DNA of 64,000 bases, taken from contig NC_014934.1 in NCBI RefSeq assembly GCF_000186265.1, positions 434,001 to 498,000 of the forward strand. The letters are read 5' to 3'. The notes beneath the pieces are model-generated. The model did no database searches. It was given only the letters and a program-made list of their open reading frames with translations, and had not been told where the DNA came from. Position numbers and translations under genes: made by a program. Origin of the DNA: Cellulophaga algicola DSM 14237. Lineage in GTDB: Bacteria; Bacteroidota; Bacteroidia; Flavobacteriales; Flavobacteriaceae. Positions 56,096 through 64,000 of this stretch are shown here, one piece after another (position 1 is the first letter of the stretch; each line of letters begins with the position of its first letter).

Positions 56096-57661
56096 ATGAA
56101 TTCATTTAAAAGAAATGCATACACCTACTCTACCATTGTTGCTATTGGTGGTTTTATTTTTGGATTAGATGCTGCCCTTATATCAGGAACCATAAATTTC
56201 ATTACTAAAGAATTTGGTTTAACAGCATTAGAATTAGGTACTGTAGTGAGTGCTCCTGGACTGGGTGTTTTAATTGCTTTACCCATTGCAGGTTATGCTT
56301 GTAATTCTTTAGGAAGAAAAAAAACATTACAAATCGTTGCGGCACTTTATCTAATTTCTGCCATAGGATCTACTTTTGCTCCAAACTATTGGACCCTAGT
56401 TATTGCTCGTTTTTTAGGGGGTTTAGCATTTAGTTCTATATCATTAGCCTCTATGTACATTGGCGAAATAGCTCCACCAAAATGGAGAGGCAAACTAGTC
56501 TCTATGACTCAAATTAATATTGTATTTGGTTTATCTGCTGCCTATTTCATTAATTATATCATCATACAGTCTATAGATCTCAATGCCACTTGGGTCATTA
56601 ATTGGGGCGTAGATCAACATACATGGCGATGGATGCTTGGTTCAGAAATAATACCTGCTTTGGTATGGTTACTACTATTATTTTTTATTCCAAGAAGTCC
56701 GGCATGGCTGGTTTATCAAGGTAAGCAAGAGGAAGCAAAGAATACATTAAGAAAAATTATTCCAGAAGAAGAAGCTCAGATCCAAATTATAGAAATGCAG
56801 CACACTATGGATACTGGAAATCACAATCATTCTGCGGTATTACAATTAAAAGCAATATTCAGTAAGCCAATGCGTGTTACAATGATTATTGCAATGACGA
56901 TAGCTATAGCACAGCAATCTACAGGTATAAATGCTATACTATTTTATGCTCCAACCGTTTTTGAACAATTAGGTATTGGCACAGATGCTGCATTCATGCA
57001 AGCAATTTGGATTGGCTTAACTAGCGTTGTTTTTACTATTTTAGGTTTACTATTAGTAGATAAATTAGGACGTAGACCTCTTATAATTTGGGGAATGGCT
57101 TGGATTATTTTAAGTCTAGGCATTTGTTTTTACGGATTTAAAACAGCAAGCTATACGATCTCTTCTGAGGCCATTGTTGAAATGAAGGCAATACCCAACG
57201 TAGAGCGACTTAATCCAATAATAGGGATTGAGTATGGTTCTGATATTGCATTTAAAGAAGCTTTAAAAACTACTTTAGGTGATAATGATTCTAGAGAATA
57301 TGCAAGCTTATTACTACAACAGTCTGCAGATATTAATGCAGTATTAATCTTAATAGGAATTTTAAGTTTCATTGCTGCTTTTCACTTTTCTGTAGGCCCT
57401 GTAATGTGGGTGCTCTTTTCAGAGATTTTCCCAATCTCCTTAAGAGGTATTGCAATCCCGTTCTTTACGCTTGTAACAAGTATAGTTAGCTATTTAGTAC
57501 AGAAATTCTTTCCATGGCAATTAGATACCATGGGAATAAGCAACACCCTTTTGTTTTATGCGATAACTGTAGCAATTGGCTTAGTGATTCTTTTTAAATA
57601 TCTGATTGAAACCAAAAATATGACCATTGAAGAAATTCAATTAAAACTTCAAAATAAATAA
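56096..57661 (+). CDS. MFS sugar porter (SP family)
   Basis: A 521-residue 12-helix transporter with sugar porter motifs LGRKKTLQ, ARFLGGLAFSS, PRSPAWLVYQGKQEEA and DKLGRRPLIIWG. A long loop between helices 9 and 10 (residues 350-420) is like that of XylE-type porters of Bacteroidetes. It carries a monosaccharide, here probably galactose or anhydrogalactose, across the inner membrane by proton symport. Confidence 0.9.
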   Translation: MNSFKRNAYTYSTIVAIGGFIFGLDAALISGTINFITKEFGLTALELGTVVSAPGLGVLIALPIAGYACNSLGRKKTLQIVAALYLISAIGSTFAPNYWTLVIARFLGGLAFSSISLASMYIGEIAPPKWRGKLVSMTQINIVFGLSAAYFINYIIIQSIDLNATWVINWGVDQHTWRWMLGSEIIPALVWLLLLFFIPRSPAWLVYQGKQEEAKNTLRKIIPEEEAQIQIIEMQHTMDTGNHNHSAVLQLKAIFSKPMRVTMIIAMTIAIAQQSTGINAILFYAPTVFEQLGIGTDAAFMQAIWIGLTSVVFTILGLLLVDKLGRRPLIIWGMAWIILSLGICFYGFKTASYTISSEAIVEMKAIPNVERLNPIIGIEYGSDIAFKEALKTTLGDNDSREYASLLLQQSADINAVLILIGILSFIAAFHFSVGPVMWVLFSEIFPISLRGIAIPFFTLVTSIVSYLVQKFFPWQLDTMGISNTLLFYAITVAIGLVILFKYLIETKNMTIEEIQLKLQNK

Positions 57662-57680
57662 ACATTCTCAAAAAATACTC

Positions 57681-59165
57681 ATGAAATACTTCAAAATTTA
57701 TAAACTACTATTTATAGTTTGTGTTCTGCTTTGTACCTCAGAAAACCATGCTCAAAAAAAAAGCGCCAAGGCTGCAAAAGAAAAATTGAATAAGAAGAAT
57801 AATGCATCAAACGCATATCCTTTTTCTGATCCCAATAATGAAGGGAATTGGATGCTGAATAAAGAGGTTAGTGATGAGTTTGAAGGCACAGAAATAGATA
57901 CCACAAAATGGTTTGTAGAAGGTCAGAATGGAGATTACTACATTTGGAAAGGCAGAGCCCCTTCTCAATTTGCACCCCATAACGTACGCGTAGAAGATGG
58001 TATTCTAAAATTACGCACTCAATGGGAACCTGATTATCCTTTTGCTAACGAGAGCTACGCAGATGGTAGTAATAATGATACCTATGGCGTTTTTGAAGGA
58101 GAATCATTACCAATAACTACAGCTGGTATTGTAGGAAAAAAACGTTTCTTAAATGGATATATGGAAGTAAAATCTAAACAAGGTAATGCTGCCATAACAG
58201 GTGCCTTCTGGGCCATTGGATATGAACAAGAGTTAGATGTCTATGAACTTATGGGAAACCCAAAAATAGATGGGAATATAAAGGCTAATTCGTATCTGGC
58301 TACAGCTCACGATTGGAGTCCACCTGCAGTAAGACCTACTAAAGTATTTAACCATATAGAAGAGTTACCTTTTAGAACTGCAGATGATTTTCATGTGTAT
58401 GGTGCTGAATGGGGGAAAGACTTTCTTAAATTATTTATTGATGGTAAATTGGTACATCATTTTACCCAAGACCAAGTAGGGACAGATTGGGTATTAAATA
58501 ACCCGATGGAAATCTGGTTAGATTCAGAAATTTTCAAATGGTTAGGACTTCCTCACAAAGAGGAGCTTCCTGTAGATTTTGAGATTGACTACATGCGTGT
58601 ATGGCAAAAACCTACAGACAACTTGTTAGCTCCTGCATTTTTTGGCTTTGAAGGCCCCATTTTATTTGAGGAAAACCCAAGACCTCTAAAAATGGTTCCT
58701 GAAGACTCTACCCCTAATGATTATCAAAAATTTTGGTCTATAGACGACTCATCTGCTACTTATCTAAGCATTGTTCATGGCGATTATGCTTCTGGCGTAA
58801 ATAGTTTGAAATTTACAGGCTATGGAAAAAATGACTCATTAAATGTAGATACTGTCAAAATTATTAGCCCAGAAGGTGCGCTCAAGTTACCCGCTGGAGC
58901 ATTAGAAGTTTCTATGAAAGTTTGGTTAGATCAAGGTCGTGTAACCGATAAAATTCATGTTACCTTAACCAACCCCAATGTAAAAGTGGTTTTTTCTGAT
59001 CTTAATAAATTGGCCAGACGTGAATGGATAACGGTATCTGCAAAAATAAACAGAACACAGGCCTCTAAAAAAGAAGATCAAATGATTATCGAAATTAAAA
59101 AAGAAGACCTCCCTGCTACAAAAGCAGCGAAATTCCTTATTGATGACATAAAAATTAAAAAGTAA
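57681..59165 (+). CDS. GH16 galactanase with C-terminal beta-sandwich
   Basis: A 494-residue exported enzyme (signal ending SENHAQ). The GH16 catalytic motif is ELDVYELMG with Glu184 as nucleophile, Asp186 and Glu189 as acid/base. VSDEFEGTEIDTTKWF is the usual GH16 N-terminus, and DFEIDYMRVWQKP closes the domain at about residue 310. The remaining 180 residues form a jelly-roll-like module that may bind carbohydrate. Within a carrageenan-type PUL it is most likely a kappa-carrageenase or furcellaranase-like endo-hydrolase; agarase or porphyranase is possible. Confidence 0.85.
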   Translation: MKYFKIYKLLFIVCVLLCTSENHAQKKSAKAAKEKLNKKNNASNAYPFSDPNNEGNWMLNKEVSDEFEGTEIDTTKWFVEGQNGDYYIWKGRAPSQFAPHNVRVEDGILKLRTQWEPDYPFANESYADGSNNDTYGVFEGESLPITTAGIVGKKRFLNGYMEVKSKQGNAAITGAFWAIGYEQELDVYELMGNPKIDGNIKANSYLATAHDWSPPAVRPTKVFNHIEELPFRTADDFHVYGAEWGKDFLKLFIDGKLVHHFTQDQVGTDWVLNNPMEIWLDSEIFKWLGLPHKEELPVDFEIDYMRVWQKPTDNLLAPAFFGFEGPILFEENPRPLKMVPEDSTPNDYQKFWSIDDSSATYLSIVHGDYASGVNSLKFTGYGKNDSLNVDTVKIISPEGALKLPAGALEVSMKVWLDQGRVTDKIHVTLTNPNVKVVFSDLNKLARREWITVSAKINRTQASKKEDQMIIEIKKEDLPATKAAKFLIDDIKIKK

Positions 59166-59194
59166 GCTATTTAAAAATATATAATCTAGTATTT

Positions 59195-61183
59195 ATGAAT
59201 ACCACCATGAAAAAATCTACCGTCTCAAGTATAGATAATTCTGCAAGCCCATTTGTACAACTAAAAAACATCAATCTTACAGATTGCCAATGGACCAATG
59301 GTTTTTGGGCAGAAAAATTTAAAACCTGTGAAGATATTATGGTACCATATATGGGTGAGGTGCTCTGTGGTGATATAGGGCATGCTTTAAACAATTTTAA
59401 AATTGCAGCTGGCGAAAAAGAGGGAGAACACAAAGGAATGTTTTGGCACGATGGTGATTTCTATAAATTTATAGAAGCCAAAATTTACGTGTATGCACAA
59501 AATAAAGACATTAAAATACTTGAAGAAATAGACCACTATATCCGTATAATCGCCAAAGCTCAAGAAGCAGATGGATACCTACAAACACAAATACAACTGC
59601 GACCAGAAGTAGATCGTTACGAAAATAGGAAGTACCATGAGATGTACAATACAGGGCATCTATTGATTACAGCTTGTGTACATTTTCGAGTGACTGAGCA
59701 ACGTACTTTTTTAGACATTGCTATCAAGCACGCAGATTTATTACATACCATTTTTATGCCTGAAACTAAACATTATGGTCGGTTTGGTTTTAATCAAACG
59801 CAAATAATGGGATTGGTAGAATTATACAGAACTACGGAAGATAAAAAGTATTTGGCCCTTGCAGAACGTTTTATAAACAATAGAGGTGTCTATGCCGTAG
59901 AACATAATGATACTACCATTGGCTACCCTATTGGAGATATGGTTCAAGAACGTACTCCTTTACGTGAATCTACTGAAGCTGTTGGTCATGCAGTTCTTGC
60001 TTTATATTTCTATGCAGGTGCTGCTGATGTAGCCGCTGAAACTGGCGAAGAAGCTTTAATAAAAGCTTTAGACCGACTTTGGGAAAATGTAACTCAGAAA
60101 AAAATGTACCTTACTGGAGCTGTTGGTCAAGCCCATTACGGGGCTTCGACTAATTTAGATATGATTGAAGAAGGCTTCATTAATGAATATATGATGCCAA
60201 ACATGACAGCGTATAATGAGACGTGCGCAAATATTTGTAATGCCATGTTTAGTTATAGAATGTTAGGACTCCATGGAGCATCTAAATATGCAGATATTAT
60301 GGAGCTTGTACTCTACAATAGTGCACTATCTGGAATTAGTATTGAAGGTAATTCATACTTCTACGCTAATCCATTAAGAATGTTAAACAACACTCGAGAT
60401 TACGATGCGCATGAAAATGTTACCGAGACACCCAATAGAGAACCTTATTTAAGTTGCTTTTGCTGCCCTCCTAATTTAGTGCGTACCATTGCGCAGGTTT
60501 CTGGGTGGACGTATAGTATAGCAAAAAATGGTATTGCTCTAAATTTATTTGGCAGTAGTGTACTAAAAACAACGTTAGCAGACGGCTCTAGTTTGGTGAT
60601 ACATCAAGATACGGAATACCCTTGGAAAGGCTTAGTAAAATTAACTATCGAAGAATGTAAAGATACTGCTTTCGATATTTTAGTTAGAATCCCTTCTTGG
60701 GCTACTGGAGCAACATTAACTATTAATGGCACTAAAACTGATGCCCCAGTTACGGCTGGAAAATATGCCATTATTAACAAAAATTGGAAAAAAGGAGATT
60801 TGCTTGTGTTAGACATGCCTATGGATGTTCAAATTATAGAAGGCCATCCAAGAATTGAAGAAGTTAGAAATCAAATCGCCGTAAAAAGAGGTCCTATTGT
60901 ATACTGTATAGAATCTCCAGATTTACCCAAACATACGAGTATTCTAGACGTGTATTTTAATAAAAATGCCTCCTTAGAAGCTACGCATAAACCTGATTTT
61001 TTAGGCGGTATAACAACGTTACAAGGAGAGCTATTAATACGAAAAGATAAAAGTGAAAGCATGTACAGAACGGTTCAAAAACCAGAATTTGAATCTTACA
61101 AAACACAACTTGTACCCTATTTTGCATGGAGTAATAGAGGTCAAGCAGAAATGACTGTATTTATGCCCGTAGTCTGGGAATAA
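59195..61183 (+). CDS. GH127 family glycoside hydrolase, no signal peptide
   Basis: A 662-residue GH127 closely similar along its length to the lipoprotein at 53953, but it starts MNTTMKKSTVSSIDNSASPF, with no signal, so it is probably cytoplasmic. Active-site residues are kept: Glu342 and Cys344 in YNETCAN, Cys423 and Cys424 in CFCCPPN. An internal start at 59207 (MKKS) is also possible. It probably acts on imported oligosaccharides to free 3,6-anhydro-D-galactose for the dehydrogenase. It is the last gene of its operon. Confidence 0.87.
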   Translation: MNTTMKKSTVSSIDNSASPFVQLKNINLTDCQWTNGFWAEKFKTCEDIMVPYMGEVLCGDIGHALNNFKIAAGEKEGEHKGMFWHDGDFYKFIEAKIYVYAQNKDIKILEEIDHYIRIIAKAQEADGYLQTQIQLRPEVDRYENRKYHEMYNTGHLLITACVHFRVTEQRTFLDIAIKHADLLHTIFMPETKHYGRFGFNQTQIMGLVELYRTTEDKKYLALAERFINNRGVYAVEHNDTTIGYPIGDMVQERTPLRESTEAVGHAVLALYFYAGAADVAAETGEEALIKALDRLWENVTQKKMYLTGAVGQAHYGASTNLDMIEEGFINEYMMPNMTAYNETCANICNAMFSYRMLGLHGASKYADIMELVLYNSALSGISIEGNSYFYANPLRMLNNTRDYDAHENVTETPNREPYLSCFCCPPNLVRTIAQVSGWTYSIAKNGIALNLFGSSVLKTTLADGSSLVIHQDTEYPWKGLVKLTIEECKDTAFDILVRIPSWATGATLTINGTKTDAPVTAGKYAIINKNWKKGDLLVLDMPMDVQIIEGHPRIEEVRNQIAVKRGPIVYCIESPDLPKHTSILDVYFNKNASLEATHKPDFLGGITTLQGELLIRKDKSESMYRTVQKPEFESYKTQLVPYFAWSNRGQAEMTVFMPVVWE

Positions 61184-61216
61184 TAAATTGAGTAAGTTTA
61201 ATTAAGCTTTATTTTA

Positions 61217-61254
61217 ATAACCACTACAAATTAAAAAATGTAGTGGTTATTTTA
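61217..61254 (+). terminator. Terminator of the sulfatase-GH127 operon
   Basis: ATAACCACTACA and TGTAGTGGTTAT pair in a perfect 12-bp stem over a 10-base loop, followed by TTTTA. Confidence 0.85.
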
Positions 61255-61962
61255 TGAGCAAGTTTTATTATTTAAACAAAACTATAGTCCATCAAAAGTA
61301 AATTCTTAAACCCTTTACTCTATGCTTTACCACTAACATTGATAATCGCAGTTGTAAGTATAGCTAACAGACTCCCCTATCCCCCCAACTATTTATTATT
61401 CACTACTATTTTAACATAAAGATTAGGTGCATGTGGCATTATCTGCTGGTAAATTTTAATCCTGTCTGCATTTTTTTGTTACTATTTTCAAAACATATTA
61501 TAAATGAGCTGTATCCTATTTATGGTCATTTTCAATATCTTCTATACAATTAGTACTCATAAGATATAATCTAAAACGTAAATCTCTACTTCCTATGCTA
61601 GTTGATGGGTTAAACCATACCTACACCACACAAACCTTTACCTCATCCCAATTTGAAACCCGTAAAATATATAATACCTCCTGCAGCCAAAAGTAGTGAC
61701 AGATCTTCACTTACCTGTACTTAATATACGCTTCTGTTCATTTAAGTTTAACCATATATTAGTAGGATTAAATTTAATTTGAAATAAGATATGGTAAATA
61801 GAAAGCCCAACAACAGCATTTTTAAATCATTGAGTACTGTACTTCCCCATTTCTATCAGAATATAAACTTTTATTTATCAAAATAGACAGAGATAGTAGG
61901 CCCTTACTTAAAGCAACTAATCATTTCTATTACCCAACAAATACTAAGATTCTATATAATTA
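61255..61962. other. Intergenic region before the last sulfatases
   Basis: About 700 bp, AT-rich. No gene, RNA or repeat was recognised. A 38-codon open frame near 61590-61700 has no start and no recognisable product. Confidence 0.4.
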
Positions 61963-62028
61963 GGGTAAAATAGTGCGATAATAGGTTAAATGATAAGAAG
62001 TCTTTATACTTAAAATTGATTTATTTTG
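61963..62028 (+). promoter_or_regulatory. PUL operator-promoter D (sulfatase pair)
   Basis: Box 1 GGGTAAAATAGTGC begins at 61963 and box 2 GGTTAAATG at 61984, 21 bp later. TTATTTTG ends at 62028, 44 bp after box 2 start. The sulfatase ATG is 24 bp further on. Confidence 0.7.
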
Positions 62029-62051
62029 ACTACTATTCAATTTTTACAAAC

Positions 62052-63707
62052 ATGACAAAGTATCTAAAATTTTTTATCCTTCTAGCAATCGTAAGCAGTT
62101 GCAAAGAAAATGAAGTCAAAAAAGAGGAAATTAAAAAGCAACCCAATATTCTTTTTATTGCCATTGATGACTTGAGACCTGAATTGGGTGCTTACGGTTC
62201 TGATATAGCCATCAGCCCAAATATAGATGCATTAGCCGCAGACGGTTTACTATTTAATAATGCGTATTGTCAAGAAGCAATTTGCAGCCCATCAAGGGCT
62301 AGTGTGATGACAGGAGCACGACCAGAAACCTTACGAGTAATTGAAAACTACTCCTATTTCCGTGATTTAAATCCAGATATTGAAACCCTACCTCAGCATT
62401 TACGCGCAAATGGTTATGAAACCGTGTATACGGGTAAAATTTTTCATCCAGGATATACTGATGCTGCTTTATCATGGAGCAGAAAAGCAGATCCTAATAG
62501 CATAAGTACTAAAGCACCTAGAACTCCAGGGGGGTTTAAACTTGTTGAAAACCAAGAACTTTATAAAAGCAATAGTGCCGAGATGGCTAAAAAGTATGGG
62601 AAAGAATCTTTAAAAAGTGGTTTAGGCCGCGGTCCAGCATATGAATTCGTAGACTTACCCGATAATGAATACGAAGATGGCTACAATACCGATTTAGCAA
62701 TAGCTACCTTAAAAGATATGGTTAAAGAAGGTGATAAGCCTTTCTTCTTAGGATTAGGATTTCTAAAACCACACTTAGACTGGGTAGCACCAAAAAAGTA
62801 TTGGGATTTATATGATGATAAAGACATTAAATTAGCGAAAGAAACAACAGGTCCAAAAGATGGTGCTGAAATGGGGTTACACGCTTCGTTTGAATTAAGA
62901 GCACGAGCTAATATTCCTAATGCGGGAGAAATAAGTGATGAACAAGCCATACAATTAAAGCATGCCTATTTAGCATGTGTAAGCTATGTAGACGCACAAA
63001 TAGGAAGAATGATTGACGCCTTAGACGAGGCTGGTATCCGTGACAATACTATTATTGTACTTTGGAGTGATCACGGTTGGCACTTAGGCGATATGGGTAT
63101 TTGGGGAAAAGCCACCAATTATGAAATAGCTACACGAGTTCCCTTAATTGTTTGGAGTCCAGAAATGGCAAAAGAAAATAGAGGTAGAAAAACAGATGCA
63201 TTAGTAGAACTGGTAGATATGTATCCAACCCTATGCGAATTAACAGGGGTTTCTATTCCAGAAACGGTAGAAGGTCAAAGCTTTGCTCCGCTTTTAAAAA
63301 ACCCTGATTTGGAATGGAAAAAAGCGGCATTTAGCCAATTCCCTACACCCGCATTACGAGAATGGGCAGCAAACCCATTATCAAAAGGAATGCGAGAGAC
63401 TTATTTTGGTCCGTTAATAGAAAAAGTAGAAGAACGTATTATTAAACAACAAGGTGATACTTGGGACAGAGATTTATTTGAAAATAGATTAATGGGCTAT
63501 TCTATGCGTACAAAAGACTACAGGTTTATTGTATGGAAAGACTACACTAAAAAAGATGCAGAACCTATTTTTGTTGAGTTATTCAATCACCAAACAGATC
63601 CTTCTGAAACCATAAATATTGCAAAAGAAAATCCAGAATTAGTGGCATCGCTTTTGGTTCAATTGAATAAAGGTTGGCAAGGTAATTTATCAACTTCAAG
63701 TAACTAG
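62052..63707 (+). CDS. Type I (FGly) sulfatase, lipoprotein
   Basis: A 551-residue sulfatase (ATG at 62052; an upstream TTG would place the start within the promoter). Signal MTKYLKFFILLAIVSSC gives a lipid anchor. The maturation motif is CSPSR (Cys78). Asp39/Asp40 ([11 protein letters not shown]) and WSDHGWHLGD are iduronate-2-sulfatase-type features (S1_7-like). A similar sulfatase is part of the Zobellia carrageenan system, so it probably acts on carrageenan oligosaccharides. Confidence 0.9.
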   Translation: MTKYLKFFILLAIVSSCKENEVKKEEIKKQPNILFIAIDDLRPELGAYGSDIAISPNIDALAADGLLFNNAYCQEAICSPSRASVMTGARPETLRVIENYSYFRDLNPDIETLPQHLRANGYETVYTGKIFHPGYTDAALSWSRKADPNSISTKAPRTPGGFKLVENQELYKSNSAEMAKKYGKESLKSGLGRGPAYEFVDLPDNEYEDGYNTDLAIATLKDMVKEGDKPFFLGLGFLKPHLDWVAPKKYWDLYDDKDIKLAKETTGPKDGAEMGLHASFELRARANIPNAGEISDEQAIQLKHAYLACVSYVDAQIGRMIDALDEAGIRDNTIIVLWSDHGWHLGDMGIWGKATNYEIATRVPLIVWSPEMAKENRGRKTDALVELVDMYPTLCELTGVSIPETVEGQSFAPLLKNPDLEWKKAAFSQFPTPALREWAANPLSKGMRETYFGPLIEKVEERIIKQQGDTWDRDLFENRLMGYSMRTKDYRFIVWKDYTKKDAEPIFVELFNHQTDPSETINIAKENPELVASLLVQLNKGWQGNLSTSSN

Positions 63708-63713
63708 ATCTTT

Positions 63714-64000
63714 ATGTTTAAACGATGTAAAATAGCGTTCTTATTTCTAGTTTTTATTTCTTATCAGTTCCATGCTCAAAATCAACCGACAAAGAAAAAA
63801 CCAAATATCCTATTTATAGCAATAGATGACCTTCGTCCGGAATTAGGAACTTATGGCTCAGAAATTGCCGTAAGTCCGAATATAGATAAATTGGCTAGTC
63901 AAGGTTTACAGTTTAATAAGGCCTATTGCCAGCAAGCCATTTGCGGACCTTCAAGAGCTAGTGTAATGACAGGATTACGTCCAGAAACGAGTGGTGTTTT
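63714..64000 (+). CDS. Type I (FGly) sulfatase, N-terminal part (cut by window edge)
   Basis: The first 95 residues of another sulfatase: signal [22 protein letters not shown], then [14 protein letters not shown] and [11 protein letters not shown] with formylglycine-forming Cys77. It is 6 bp after the previous sulfatase and closely resembles it, so these are tandem paralogues in one operon. The former is a lipoprotein while this one has a cleavable signal. The rest lies outside the window. Confidence 0.9.
   Translation, partial: MFKRCKIAFLFLVFISYQFHAQNQPTKKKPNILFIAIDDLRPELGTYGSEIAVSPNIDKLASQGLQFNKAYCQQAICGPSRASVMTGLRPETSGV

Overview
The window is a stretch of chromosome from a marine flavobacterium (Flavobacteriaceae, of the Cellulophaga, Zobellia or Maribacter kind). 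The evidence is the low GC content, Bacteroidetes-type promoters (TAnnTTTG at -7), short lipoprotein signals ending in SC, type III and eukaryote-like glutamine synthetases side by side, DUF4920/DUF3570/DUF4266 proteins, and a polysaccharide utilisation locus (PUL) for a sulfated red-algal galactan. No species name can be supported from the sequence alone.

Region 1 (1-32.6 kb) is core genome. It holds dnaJ (partial) and grpE; an epimerase, mnmD and ilvE; a nitrogen block of two PII-ammonium transporter pairs flanking an outer-membrane barrel; an Lrp-type regulator; a fused isobutyryl-CoA mutase (IcmF); purU; pyrF and prfA; and purM next to two glutamine synthetases on opposite strands. Inside it is a five-gene minus-strand operon (23.4-26.8 kb): Rieske protein, thioredoxin-like protein, ApbE flavin transferase, DUF4266 and DUF3570. 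This looks like an extracytoplasmic electron-transfer module, and its thioredoxin gene has a one-base frameshift after the signal peptide.

Region 2 (32.6-39.9 kb) is gene-poor and more accessory. It has very short ORFs, a tRNA-Arg(ACG) with a canonical promoter, a hipBA-type toxin-antitoxin pair with two palindromic operators, a decayed IS3-family orfA running into the 3' end of hipA, a zinc metallopeptidase and a DUF2914 membrane protein.

Region 3 (39.9-64 kb) is a PUL that closely resembles the carrageenan regulon known from Zobellia galactanivorans. It contains an AraC regulator, GntP- and RhaT-type transporters, an enolase-superfamily cycloisomerase candidate, an aldehyde dehydrogenase, KDGal kinase, KDPGal aldolase, a small VOC-like protein, an MFS sugar-acid transporter, a DgoD-like dehydratase, four sulfatases (the last cut by the window end), two GH127 enzymes, a sugar porter and a GH16 enzyme. 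Together they would desulfate and split the polymer, release 3,6-anhydro-D-galactose and galactose, and convert anhydrogalactose to pyruvate and glyceraldehyde 3-phosphate. No SusC/SusD pair is present in the window.

The most notable observation is a shared regulatory element in front of four PUL operons: two GGnTAAAAT-like boxes exactly 21 bp apart, with a TTTG promoter element ending exactly 44 bp after the start of the second box in all four cases. It is probably the operator of the AraC regulator and defines the regulon.
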